A stretch of 64,000 nt of DNA from Arthrobacter sp. OAP107. Lineage in GTDB: Bacteria; Actinomycetota; Actinomycetes; Actinomycetales; Micrococcaceae. The position numbers and the translations under genes were made by a program. Of this stretch, positions 8,521 through 16,054 are shown piece by piece; within the stretch, counting starts at the first letter, position 1; each line of letters starts with the position of its first letter. The notes beneath the pieces are model-generated. The model had not been told where the DNA came from. It did not search any database and saw nothing but the letters and a program-made list of their open reading frames with translations. The DNA lies in assembly GCF_040546765.1 (NCBI RefSeq), contig NZ_JBEPOK010000001.1, positions 2,170,001 through 2,234,000 on the forward strand, read 5' to 3'.

Positions 8521-9559
8521 GCTCCCAGTAACTTGGTCCTACAGGTTCTTTGAAGTCGCTGGTGGCGACCAGGTAGCCCTCATCGTCAACTGCGATGGGC
8601 AGCTGGGGGAGCGGGCGGCTGGCCGGGCCGAAGATAACCTTGCATTCCTGGGTCAGGTCGAAGGTTGACTGGTGGCACGGGCACAGCAGGTGGTGCGTCT
8701 GCTGCTCGTACAGGGCAACAGGGCACCCGACGTGGGTGCAGATCTTGGAGTACGCAACGATGCCGTTGTAGCTCCAGTTCTCACGGCCCGCAGAAATGTG
8801 GAGGTCCTGCGGGTTCAGGCGCATCAGCAGAACGACGGCCTTGGCCTTTTCGTTGAGCTTGCCTTCGTGCAGTTCGTTCAGGCCCTCCGGGATGACGTGG
8901 AAGGCGGAACCGATGGTGACGTCCGAGGCCTTGATGGGGGTGCCATCGGGGTCGCGGGTCAGGCGCTTGAGCTTGCCGTCCTGCGGGGCCCACATGGTGT
9001 GCGCCAGCTTGTCGTCCGGGCGGGGTCCAAGGTCACCGAAGATGGCGAGGGCCGGCAGGGGTGCCAGTGCGACTGCGCCAAGCAGGGTGTTCCGGATGAG
9101 GGGACGGCGCTTGATGCCCGTTTCCTCCACGATGTCATCGACGATGCGGACCGCAGCCTGGCGGTCGTCCTCCGTGCGGATCGCGTGGCGTTCCTCGGAA
9201 ACTTCGTGGTCCGGCATGAGGGCCTTGGCCCAGTGCACGATGCCGGTGCCGATGCCGAGCATGGCAAACGCCGTTCCGATGCCGAGCAGTGCGTTCTGCA
9301 GCCGGATCGTCGCAACGCTGGAGTCGTCTCCCAGATCGATGGCGAAGTACGCCACCAGGAAGATGATGGTGCCAACGACTGAGATTGCGAACAGTGCAGC
9401 AACCTGCCGTTCTGCCCGCTTGGCGGCCTTCGGGTCCGTGTCAGCCAGGCGCAAGCGGTGCGGGGGAATTCCAGGATCCTGGAATTTCTCCACCTCATGC
9501 TGACCAGCCGTAGCTACGGTGCCCGAGTGGTTCGGACTGCCGTCACTATGGTTGCCCAT
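8489..9559 (-). CDS. qcrA: cytochrome bc1 complex Rieske iron-sulfur subunit
   Basis: Rieske 2Fe-2S subunit of the bcc complex, about 356 aa. Three hydrophobic segments (two near residues 55-115, one near 155-175) form the actinobacterial triple-helix anchor. The C-terminal Rieske domain carries CTHVGCP and CPCHQS (about residues 271-292), with the cysteine and histidine ligands and the disulfide cysteines. I take the ATG at 9559 because GATGAGG lies six bases upstream; an ATG four codons earlier (9571) has its purine stretch too close. The twin-arginine motif RRPLIRN precedes the third helix, consistent with Tat-assisted insertion of such proteins; tatAC lie elsewhere in this window. Confidence 0.95.
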   Translation of the reverse strand: MGNHSDGSPNHSGTVATAGQHEVEKFQDPGIPPHRLRLADTDPKAAKRAERQVAALFAISVVGTIIFLVAYFAIDLGDDSSVATIRLQNALLGIGTAFAMLGIGTGIVHWAKALMPDHEVSEERHAIRTEDDRQAAVRIVDDIVEETGIKRRPLIRNTLLGAVALAPLPALAIFGDLGPRPDDKLAHTMWAPQDGKLKRLTRDPDGTPIKASDVTIGSAFHVIPEGLNELHEGKLNEKAKAVVLLMRLNPQDLHISAGRENWSYNGIVAYSKICTHVGCPVALYEQQTHHLLCPCHQSTFDLTQECKVIFGPASRPLPQLPIAVDDEGYLVATSDFKEPVGPSYWERDEHDRRINS

Positions 9560-9657
9560 GATTCGCCTCATCCTTCTCTCGTCTCGGCCTTTGCCGAGTT
9601 AATGTTCAGTTCCAAACCTGCTGAGTGATCAGCAGGACATTCTTTGTGCCGGGTTGG

Positions 9658-10446
9658 CTAGGACGTGCGGGACGTCAGCCAGATCGTGAAGGCGATGATG
9701 ACGCCCAGGCCCGCGATCCACACGAACAGGCCTTCCGAAACGGGGCCCAGGGCACCCAGGTCTGCGCCACCCGGGGAGCCGTTGGCTTCAATCTGCTTCA
9801 GGAAGGTGATGATGTCGCGCTTGCCTTCGGGCGTGATGTTCGAGTCACTGAACACCGGCATGTTCTGCGGGCCGGTGGCCATGGCTTCGTAGATGTGCTT
9901 GCCGGTGACATCGGCCAGCGCAGGGGCGAACTTGCCGCGCGTGAGGGCACCGCCTGCAGCCGCAGCGTTGTGGCACATGGCGCAGTTGGTGCGGAACAGC
10001 TCGCCACCCTTGGCGGCATCACCCTTTTCGTCGAGGTATTCCTCGGCCGGGATGGCCGGACCCGCACCCAGCGAAGCAACGTACGCGGCCAGCTGGTGGG
10101 TCTGGGTGTCGTTGAACTGGGCCGGCTTCTTGTAGGCCTGGGGGCCGTTCATCTGCATGGGCATGCGTCCGGTGCCGACCTGGAAGTCAACAGCGGCGGC
10201 GCCGACGCCGACCAGTGAGGGACCATCCTGCGTACCGCTGGCACCCATGCCGTGGCAGGTGGCGCAGTTGGCTTCGAAGAGCTTCTGGCCTTCCTGTGTA
10301 TCGCTGGCGGTGAACTCTGCAGTGCTGGCTTTGGCCTCGTTGACTGTGGTGGCAACGGCGTACAGCCCACCAGTGAGGAGGAGGCCCATCAACAGCAGGG
10401 CTATTGCTGCCAGTGGGTGACGTCGCTTCTGCGAGAGTGCCTTCAC
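9658..10446 (-). CDS. qcrC: cytochrome bc1 complex diheme cytochrome c subunit
   Basis: Diheme cytochrome c (262 aa) that carries electrons directly from the bcc complex to CtaC, replacing a soluble cytochrome c in actinobacteria. It has an N-terminal membrane segment (about residues 13-33), two heme-binding motifs CATCHG (about 60-65) and CAMCHN (about 156-161), with distal methionines plausible in GRMPMQMNG and PQNMPVF, and a C-terminal membrane anchor (about 235-255). It starts with GTG, preceded by AAGGAA seven bases away. It lies between ctaE and qcrA in the classical order. Confidence 0.96.
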   Translation of the reverse strand: MKALSQKRRHPLAAIALLLMGLLLTGGLYAVATTVNEAKASTAEFTASDTQEGQKLFEANCATCHGMGASGTQDGPSLVGVGAAAVDFQVGTGRMPMQMNGPQAYKKPAQFNDTQTHQLAAYVASLGAGPAIPAEEYLDEKGDAAKGGELFRTNCAMCHNAAAAGGALTRGKFAPALADVTGKHIYEAMATGPQNMPVFSDSNITPEGKRDIITFLKQIEANGSPGGADLGALGPVSEGLFVWIAGLGVIIAFTIWLTSRTS

Positions 10447-10533
10447 GTGGTGGTTCCTTTATTCGATCGTGCGTCGGCTCCGTGAGCCGCTTCTTGAAAT
10501 ACGTTCTCTTGGTGAAGAGGGAGGAAAGTCGGA

Positions 10534-11172
10534 CTACTTGAGGACGTAGATGACCAGGAAGAGGCCAATCCACACGACGTCCACGAAGTGCCAGTAGTAA
10601 GAGGTGACAATGGCCGAGGTCGCCTCGAAGTGGCCGAACTTCTTGGCGGCGAAGGCGCGGCCCATGATGAGGAGGAAGGCGACGAGGCCGCCGATGACGT
10701 GCAGGCCGTGGAAGCCGGTGGTCATGTAGAAGGCGGAGCCGTAGGCGTTAGAGGACAGCGACACGTGCTCGGAGACCAGCATGGCGTATTCCGTGGTCTG
10801 GCCGGCAACGAAGAATGCGCCCATGAGGAAGGTCAGGGTGAACCATTCGATCATGCCCCAGCGGGTGAACTGGAGGGGCCCGCCGCTGCGTCGCGGCTGG
10901 AGCCTTTCGGCGGCGAAAACGCCCATCTGGCAAGTGAAGGAACTTGCCACGAGGACGATGGTGTTAACGAGCGCAAAGGGGAAGTTGAGCTTGGCCGTCT
11001 CTTCAGCCCACAACTGGCCGGAAGTGGACCGGAGTGTGAAGTACATGGCGAAGAGGCCGGCGAAGAACATCAACTCGCTGGAGAGCCAGACAACGGTCCC
11101 GACGGAGACCATATTCGGGCGGTTCAGCGTGGGGTGCGCAGGGGTACTGGGGGCATGGGTCGCAGATGTCAC
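10534..11172 (-). CDS. ctaE: cytochrome c oxidase subunit III (aa3)
   Basis: Structural oxidase subunit of about 212 aa with five membrane helices, ending in the family signature SYYWHFVDVVWIGLFLVIYV. I choose the GTG at 11172, giving MTSATHAPSTPAHP, the usual family N-terminus. A longer frame from a TTG at 11208 would run through what looks like the promoter. No Shine-Dalgarno sequence precedes 11172; instead a CATAAT box ends six bases upstream, so the mRNA may be leaderless. First gene of the ctaE-qcrC-qcrA-qcrB operon, convergent toward the ctaCDF side and divergent from trpD. Confidence 0.94.
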   Translation of the reverse strand: MTSATHAPSTPAHPTLNRPNMVSVGTVVWLSSELMFFAGLFAMYFTLRSTSGQLWAEETAKLNFPFALVNTIVLVASSFTCQMGVFAAERLQPRRSGGPLQFTRWGMIEWFTLTFLMGAFFVAGQTTEYAMLVSEHVSLSSNAYGSAFYMTTGFHGLHVIGGLVAFLLIMGRAFAAKKFGHFEATSAIVTSYYWHFVDVVWIGLFLVIYVLK

Positions 11173-11178
11173 ATAGAC

Positions 11179-11208
11179 ATTATGTCTGTAAAACTTCGGC
11201 TTGCCCAA
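11179..11208 (-). promoter_or_regulatory. candidate ctaE promoter (leaderless)
   Basis: On the minus strand TTGGGC (11208-11203) and CATAAT (11184-11179) are separated by 18 bases, and the -10 box ends six bases before the GTG of ctaE. The -10 sits in the near-palindrome AGACATAATGTCT, which could also be a regulator site. Confidence 0.45.
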
Positions 11209-11320
11209 CGCAAACCGCCTTTTGCGGAGACTTTTTCTACAAAGACGCGAAATCGCGCTGAAAAGTTCCCGGCGGCGTTCACATTGGTCTTTGCGACGGG
11301 CTCCTCGATAGCATCAGGAG

Positions 11321-12376
11321 GTGACTTCTCAGGTATCGGCACCGGCAGGCAACACCTGGCCGCGCCTCATCTCGGCACTGTTGAACGGCGACCACCTGAG
11401 CGCGGACAGCACGGCATGGGCCATGGACACCATCATGTCGGGGGCCGCCACGCCCGTCCAGATCGCCGGCTTCCTGGTTGCGCTGCGCGCCAAGGGCGAG
11501 ACAGTGGAGGAGATTGCCGGCCTGGTGGACGCCATGGTGTCCCATGCCAATCCGATCTCCATCACCGGCGAAAAGCTGGACATCGTGGGCACCGGCGGTG
11601 ACCAACTCAACACCGTTAACATCTCCACGATGGCTGCCCTGGTCTGTGCCGGGGCGGGCGCAAAGGTCGTTAAGCACGGCAACCGGGCGGCGTCGTCGTC
11701 GTCGGGGTCCGCGGACGTCCTGGAAGCGCTGGGTGTGCGGCTCGATCTCCCCATCGCCAACGTTGCCCGGAACGCCGAGGAAGCGGGCATCACGTTCTGC
11801 TTCGCCCAGGTCTTCCACCCGTCCTTTCGCCACACCGCGGTGCCCCGGCGTGAACTGGCGATCCCCACAGCGTTTAACTTCCTGGGCCCCCTCACCAACC
11901 CCGCCCGGGTGCAGGCCTCCGCAGTCGGCGTGGCGAACGCCCGCATGGCGCCGCTGGTGGCAGGCGTCCTGGCGCGGCGCGGCAGCCGAGGCCTGGTGTT
12001 CCGTGGAAGCGACGGCTTGGACGAGCTGACCACCACCGGGCCGTCCACCGTGTGGGAAATCCGCGGCGGCGGGGTGACCGAACAGACCTTCTCGCCCCGG
12101 GACCTGGGGATCCGCCAGGCCACCGTGGAGCAGTTGCGTGGCGGCGACGCCCAGGCGAATGCCGCCGTCGTTCGGAATGTCCTGGCCGGGGAAACGGGCC
12201 CGGTCAGGGACGCGGTGCTGCTGAACGCGGCGGCGGGCCTGGTGGCCTACGACCTGCAGGCTGACGGCACGCTGACGGACCGCATGAAGCTTGCACTGGA
12301 CCGGGCTGCGGAATCCATTGGTTCGGGCGCGGCCGCTGCCGTTCTCGACAAATGGGTCAGCCTCTCGCAGGCCTAG
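11321..12376 (+). CDS. trpD: anthranilate phosphoribosyltransferase
   Basis: Second step of tryptophan biosynthesis: anthranilate plus PRPP gives phosphoribosylanthranilate. The product is 351 aa, the usual length. Family motifs are present: GTGGDQLNTVNIST (about residues 88-101, PRPP pyrophosphate loop), KHGNRAASSSSGS (about 118-130), and the metal-binding DE pair in GSDGLDELTT. The GTG start directly abuts an AGGAG, so either that site is not used or a later codon starts; no better in-frame start exists nearby. It stands alone, away from the other trp genes, next to the respiratory operon, an arrangement also seen in mycobacteria. Confidence 0.95.
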   Translation: MTSQVSAPAGNTWPRLISALLNGDHLSADSTAWAMDTIMSGAATPVQIAGFLVALRAKGETVEEIAGLVDAMVSHANPISITGEKLDIVGTGGDQLNTVNISTMAALVCAGAGAKVVKHGNRAASSSSGSADVLEALGVRLDLPIANVARNAEEAGITFCFAQVFHPSFRHTAVPRRELAIPTAFNFLGPLTNPARVQASAVGVANARMAPLVAGVLARRGSRGLVFRGSDGLDELTTTGPSTVWEIRGGGVTEQTFSPRDLGIRQATVEQLRGGDAQANAAVVRNVLAGETGPVRDAVLLNAAAGLVAYDLQADGTLTDRMKLALDRAAESIGSGAAAAVLDKWVSLSQA

Positions 12377-12398
12377 GACAGCCAACCTCCCAGGGCAT

Positions 12399-12446
12399 TG
12401 ACGTCAGAGGGCCGGGCACCTGCAGGTGCCCGGCCCTCTGACGTCA
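12399..12446. terminator. bidirectional terminator after trpD
   Basis: A perfect 48-bp palindrome: 22-bp arms (12399-12420 and 12425-12446) around a self-complementary TGCA. It separates convergent trpD and the Lrp-domain gene, 25 bases from each. Confidence 0.8.
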
Positions 12447-12471
12447 GCTAACGGCGTTGATTACGGGAAAC

Positions 12472-12753
12472 CTACTCCTCGAAACCCAGCGCGAACGCGG
12501 CATCGAGGTCGTGCTGTGAGTAAGCACGGAAGGCGATATGGGTAGTCGTGTGCACGACGGCGGGCACCTTGGACAGCTTGTCGGCGATGACGTCCGCGAG
12601 GTCTTCGTGCTGTGCCACTCGTGCAACGGCGATCAGGTCCCATTCCCCGGTGACGGAGTAGACCTCGCTGATGCCCTCAATGGCTGATATCTCCTCGGCC
12701 GTTTCGGGGATGCGCGAGGCGTCTGTCTTGATCAGGACGAATGCGGTGATCAC
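12472..12753 (-). CDS. stand-alone Lrp/AsnC ligand-binding (RAM) domain protein
   Basis: Protein of 93 aa covering only the alpha-beta sandwich effector domain of the Lrp/AsnC family: VITAFVLIKTDASR at the start, GISEVYSVTGEWDLIAVAR in the middle and VHTTTHIAFRAYS near the end. There is no helix-turn-helix. The start is GTG at 12753 with GGAAGG eight bases upstream; the frame stays open further upstream but that part is not conserved-looking. Single-domain members can form ring-shaped oligomers that bind amino acids. Its position beside trpD invites a link to amino-acid sensing, but this is only inference. Confidence 0.88.
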   Translation of the reverse strand: MITAFVLIKTDASRIPETAEEISAIEGISEVYSVTGEWDLIAVARVAQHEDLADVIADKLSKVPAVVHTTTHIAFRAYSQHDLDAAFALGFEE

Positions 12754-12860
12754 TGTGAACCCTTCCGGATCTGTTGAGCTGTGCTGCCAGCCTAATACAT
12801 AGGCTGGCCGGCACATGGGTGGCCGTCCGCCGGGCGGCCCGGCGGGTGCACCGCATGGAG

Positions 12861-13271
12861 TCAGGCGCGGCGGCGTGCGCGCAGGCGGAGAACTATGGCG
12901 GCGATGAGGCGGTATCCAAGCAGGAACACCGCCAGGCTCAGCAGGGCCACAATCACAAATGGCAGGACCACCGTCTGTCCCGTCAGCGCCCGCAGCGCCA
13001 TGCCGATGGCCACTGTGCCCAGCCAGACAGCCACACCGGCCGGCCACAGTGCCAGAGGCCGCCGCCAGACCCGCAGCAGCAGCCAGGCGACGGCTGCCCC
13101 GGCCAGGAAGGGCCAGGCGGTGGACAGGATTCCGGTCACCGATTCACCGCGCGCGTGGGCGTCGCGGCCGATGGCGGCAAAAACCAGGATGAGGACGGCA
13201 TCGGCCGCCGCTGAGGCTGCTGTGACGGCCGGAACTGCCCGTGTTCCGGAACGGTCTCTTGTGGAAGGCAT
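12861..13271 (-). CDS. DUF3054 family membrane protein
   Basis: Small integral membrane protein of 136 aa with four hydrophobic segments (about residues 14-34, 49-69, 76-100 and 105-128) and an Arg-rich C-terminal end. The spacing and the DAVLILVFAAIGRDAHARGE motif match DUF3054, found mostly in actinobacteria and haloarchaea; function unknown. I choose the ATG at 13271; the frame continues 14 codons upstream to 13313 without a better ribosome-binding site. It follows the Lrp-domain gene's promoter side, with about 100 bases between them. Confidence 0.8.
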   Translation of the reverse strand: MPSTRDRSGTRAVPAVTAASAAADAVLILVFAAIGRDAHARGESVTGILSTAWPFLAGAAVAWLLLRVWRRPLALWPAGVAVWLGTVAIGMALRALTGQTVVLPFVIVALLSLAVFLLGYRLIAAIVLRLRARRRA

Positions 13272-13369
13272 GCTTCCGAGCCTATCCGTTTTTGGCGGCT
13301 CTTGCCCCGGCACGAATATGCCGTGACGATGTCAGGCAGGAACCCATGTGCACCCCTGAAGGAGGCCAG

Positions 13370-13753
13370 GTGAAGCTCACCCAGATCGCGCAGCACGCCG
13401 AGGACCTTGACCGTGCGGCGGAGTTCTACTCCGCTCTCCTGGGCTCAGACCCGGCGGCGGTCTTCGACCCGCCGGGTCTGCTGTTTTTCGATCTCGACGG
13501 CGTCCGGCTGCTGCTGGAGCGGGGAGCGCCGTCGTCACTGATCTACCTCAACGTCACCGACGTCCGGTCAAGTGTCGCGGAGCTGGAAGCAAGGGGAGTG
13601 GAGGTGGTGGGAGCACCGCACGTGATCTTCCACCACGATGATGCCCGGCTCGGCCCCGCGGGTACGGACGAATGGATGGCGTTCATCAGGGACAGTGAAG
13701 GCAACACGGTCGGGCTGGTAAGCCATTCGCCCGGCGCCGGGACGCCCGCCTGA
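13370..13753 (+). CDS. VOC (glyoxalase/bleomycin-resistance fold) family protein
   Basis: A 127-aa protein with two beta-alpha-beta-beta-beta repeats. The start MKLTQIAQHAEDLDRAAEFYSALLG and the end FIRDSEGNTVGLVSH are typical of the vicinal-oxygen-chelate fold. The GTG at 13370 has AAGGAGG four bases upstream; the frame is open 43 codons further but without family similarity. Its substrate (small-molecule dioxygenase, lyase or binding role) cannot be told. The stop is followed in the same frame by a remnant of a different VOC subfamily. Confidence 0.82.
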   Translation: MKLTQIAQHAEDLDRAAEFYSALLGSDPAAVFDPPGLLFFDLDGVRLLLERGAPSSLIYLNVTDVRSSVAELEARGVEVVGAPHVIFHHDDARLGPAGTDEWMAFIRDSEGNTVGLVSHSPGAGTPA

Positions 13754-13984
13754 GCGGTCGGCGCCGGCCCGGAAGGCCAGGCTGTCGTCGTCGAATTTGA
13801 AATCGAGGGCCAGGGCTGCTGGCTCAAGGACGGGTACGGCGTTTCGTGGCAGATAGTCCCGAAGGTTCTCAGCCGGCTCATTAATAGGCCGGACCCGGCC
13901 GGCGCCGAGCGCGCGGTCCAGGCCATGCTGGGCATGCAGAAGCTGGATATCGCTGACCTCCAGCGCGCTTACGACGGCGGGTAG
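13754..13984 (+). pseudogene. C-terminal remnant of a PhnB-like VOC protein
   Basis: Directly after the VOC gene stop and in the same frame, 76 codons run to TAG at 13984. The part from about 13796 reads EIEGQGCWLKDGYGVSWQIVP followed by a helix ending LDIADLQRAYDGG. This is the characteristic C-terminus of PhnB-like proteins, in which WLKDRFGVSWQIVP and a final IAxLQxAYDG are conserved. The N-terminal two thirds, any start codon and a ribosome-binding site are missing. It is most simply the tail left after deletion of a second VOC gene. Confidence 0.7.
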
Positions 13985-14113
13985 TCACCCGGGCGGGCCG
14001 TCCCCCCACGAACCCCAAGGTTTTCCCAAGCTGCTGTTTGTAGCCTGTCGGCAGGGTACTGAACAGGATGCGTTGGGCGGGGCGCTGCGAAGGCTGCAAA
14101 CCGAGGTGAGGAC

Positions 14114-14890
14114 ATGTTGTGGAGGCGAAAGCTGGCAACGGCAATCATCGCGGCCGTTGCGTTGAATGTGGCGGCAATTAATCTGAACGAAGACTTCTCC
14201 GCAGGGCATGGGGACGGCGCGTTCGCCGCCACCGTCGTGCCGAACGTGCAGGCGGCAGTCCTGCGCAAGTGGGGTCCGGTGGTTGCCGGCGATGAGTTCA
14301 ACTATTTGGGACCGCCCAACCCGCTGAAGTGGAAGGTGTACGACAGCGTGGGCCACGCCGGCAACGGGATCCGCAGCCCTAAAGCAGTGAAAGTTGCCAG
14401 CGGTGCGCTCTTCATCACTGGTGACGCACACGGCACCACGGGCGGGGTATCGGCCAAGTTCGCCCAACAGAAGTACGGCCGCTGGGAAACACGGATGAGG
14501 ACAAGTGTCCGGGATGTGGAATACCACCCCGTGGTACTGCTCTGGCCCAACGACAACAAGTCGCCGAACTGCGCCGAGGTCGATTACGCGGAGGCGCTGG
14601 GCAACGTCAATGTGATCAAGTTCAGCCTGCACTACGCCTGCACCAGGTCCAACTACCAGACCAGGGCGGCCAAGGCCATCGACCTGACGCAGTGGCACAA
14701 CTACGCCGTCGAGTGGACCCGGACCGGAATCACCGGCTACATCGACGGTGTCCCGTGGTACATCGACACGCACCCGTCCCACCTGCCGACGGTGGGAATG
14801 CACCAGACACTGCAGCTGGACTGGTTCCCGGACGGAACCATCACCAACCAAACACAGATGATCGTCGACTGGGTGCGCGTCTACCGGTAG
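14114..14890 (+). CDS. secreted glycoside hydrolase family 16 protein
   Basis: Exported beta-glucan or galactan hydrolase or transglycosidase of 258 aa. An N-terminal signal segment (RRKLATAIIAAVALNVAAI) is followed by a jelly-roll GH16 domain. The catalytic motif ExDxxE is seen as AEVDYAEAL (about residues 155-163), giving nucleophile and acid/base glutamates; HNYAVEWTRTGITGYIDG and the final MIVDWVRVYR are the usual GH16 C-terminal strands. GAGGTGAGG lies just before the ATG. It is alone, followed by a strong terminator. Likely acts on polysaccharides outside the cell; the substrate is not determinable here. Confidence 0.88.
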   Translation: MLWRRKLATAIIAAVALNVAAINLNEDFSAGHGDGAFAATVVPNVQAAVLRKWGPVVAGDEFNYLGPPNPLKWKVYDSVGHAGNGIRSPKAVKVASGALFITGDAHGTTGGVSAKFAQQKYGRWETRMRTSVRDVEYHPVVLLWPNDNKSPNCAEVDYAEALGNVNVIKFSLHYACTRSNYQTRAAKAIDLTQWHNYAVEWTRTGITGYIDGVPWYIDTHPSHLPTVGMHQTLQLDWFPDGTITNQTQMIVDWVRVYR

Positions 14891-14914
14891 CACCGGATCA
14901 GGAAAGTCTCCGGG

Positions 14915-14951
14915 GGACGACGGCGGGAGTTCCCGCCGTCGTCCATTTTTT
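14915..14951 (+). terminator. Rho-independent terminator after the GH16 gene
   Basis: A GC-rich inverted repeat (arms 14915-14928 and 14931-14944) followed by a run of six T, 25 bases after the stop. Confidence 0.8.
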
Positions 14952-15016
14952 CTGTCAGCCTTTTCCCCAGGCGTTTTCGGCCGGGCAGAAAGTGCGGCGT
15001 GGGGCAGACTGGTGCC

Positions 15017-15676
15017 ATGAGTGATGATTCGATGGCGGTGACGACCCAGCGTTCGACAGTTGAGGATTGGACGCAGGCCCTGGCGCAGTCGGTCGGTTCC
15101 CCTGGCGGCGGCGCCGGAGCTGGTGTCATGCTTGCCATCGCGGCTTCACTGGCGTCCATGGTCGCCGGATATACGGAAGTTGACGGGCGCCCGAGGCAGG
15201 AACTGGCCGATATTCACGCGCGGGTGCGGTCCCTGCGGGAAGCCGCACTGCGGTTGGCCGATGAGGATGCTTCAGCGTCCCAGGCTTTTGGCGCCGCCTT
15301 CCGGCTGGATCCGGGGCCGGCACGGGAGGATGCGATACACCGGGCGTCTGTGGACGCTGCCAAGGCCTCTGCCGTGCTCGGGGAGCGCGCCATCGATGCC
15401 ATTGCGGATCTGGCGTGGCTGGCGTCCAACGGGAACCCGGCGTTGGTTGCCGATGTCGTCGTCGCCTTCGGGGCCCTCAGGGCGGCGGTGACCGGGGCCC
15501 GGACCAACGTGAGTTTCGACCTCGCTGCGCTCACGTCTGCAGGCCGCACGCCGGAACAGATCCGGGAAGAGCAGCCTGCCCTGTGGGCAACTGTCTCAAA
15601 GCTTGATGCCGCCGTTGACCGGATCGACCGGCTGACCGCTGAGGTGAACCACCGTTCCGGCGCTGGCGGTCCCTAG
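15017..15676 (+). CDS. cyclodeaminase/cyclohydrolase family protein (FTCD C-terminal fold)
   Basis: All-helical protein of 219 aa matching the formiminotransferase-cyclodeaminase C-terminal domain. The diagnostic glycine-rich turn SVGSPGGGAGAGVMLAIAASLASMVAGYT is near residues 25-53. In the family this fold acts on folate one-carbon derivatives (5-formimino- or methenyl-tetrahydrofolate). No formiminotransferase or histidine-degradation gene is adjacent, so its substrate is open. I choose the ATG at 15017 (MSDDSMAV); an upstream ATG-like start six codons earlier lacks a ribosome-binding site. Confidence 0.8.
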   Translation: MSDDSMAVTTQRSTVEDWTQALAQSVGSPGGGAGAGVMLAIAASLASMVAGYTEVDGRPRQELADIHARVRSLREAALRLADEDASASQAFGAAFRLDPGPAREDAIHRASVDAAKASAVLGERAIDAIADLAWLASNGNPALVADVVVAFGALRAAVTGARTNVSFDLAALTSAGRTPEQIREEQPALWATVSKLDAAVDRIDRLTAEVNHRSGAGGP

Positions 15677-15716
15677 GCTCTGGCTCCTGGGCTGCCACGC
15701 CCGTGTGGGCAGGAAT

Positions 15717-15989
15717 TCAGCCGGCCACCTGGTCAGGTTCGGACGCAGGGACAACCGTGTGGCCCAGTGCCGAACCGAACAGTTCACGGGGCTCGCACCC
15801 GTTGGCCCTGATCCAGAACAGCTCCCCGGACGGCGTGGCGGTTTCCATATACCCCACGCGGATGACCTTTCCTGCCCGTTCCACCCGCACCTCGGTCCCT
15901 ATGAGGTCGCGCGCATCATGGATTTTCCCTGTAATTGTCCCGGCGTCACTGTCGGTGGCTCCTTTGGTTTTGAACGGCGTCGGCCCCAC
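15717..15989 (-). CDS. small conserved-type hypothetical protein
   Basis: A 90-aa product with a GTG start. It has a likely beta-rich core: GTEVRVERAGKVIRVGYMETATPSGELFWIRANG, followed by EPRELFGSALGHTVV. I recall this pattern from unnamed actinobacterial proteins; no function is known to me. No membrane segment or signal. A 19-bp interrupted palindrome lies about 26 bases upstream of its start and may be an operator. Coding potential is supported by composition and position between two real genes, but the start is uncertain. Confidence 0.55.
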   Translation of the reverse strand: MGPTPFKTKGATDSDAGTITGKIHDARDLIGTEVRVERAGKVIRVGYMETATPSGELFWIRANGCEPRELFGSALGHTVVPASEPDQVAG

Positions 15990-16014
15990 CCCTTGACGAG
16001 GCAGGCACCATATA

Positions 16015-16033
16015 AATGAACGTCATTCATTTT
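16015..16033. promoter_or_regulatory. interrupted palindrome, possible operator
   Basis: Arms AAATGAA and TTCATTT flank a CGTCA spacer, within a locally AT-rich stretch between two minus-strand genes. Size and shape are like TetR-family operators. It lies just upstream of the 90-aa gene and just after the metallo-beta-lactamase-fold gene stop. No TetR gene is in the window. Confidence 0.4.
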
Positions 16034-16054
16034 ATGCGACGGGAGCCGTTATTC

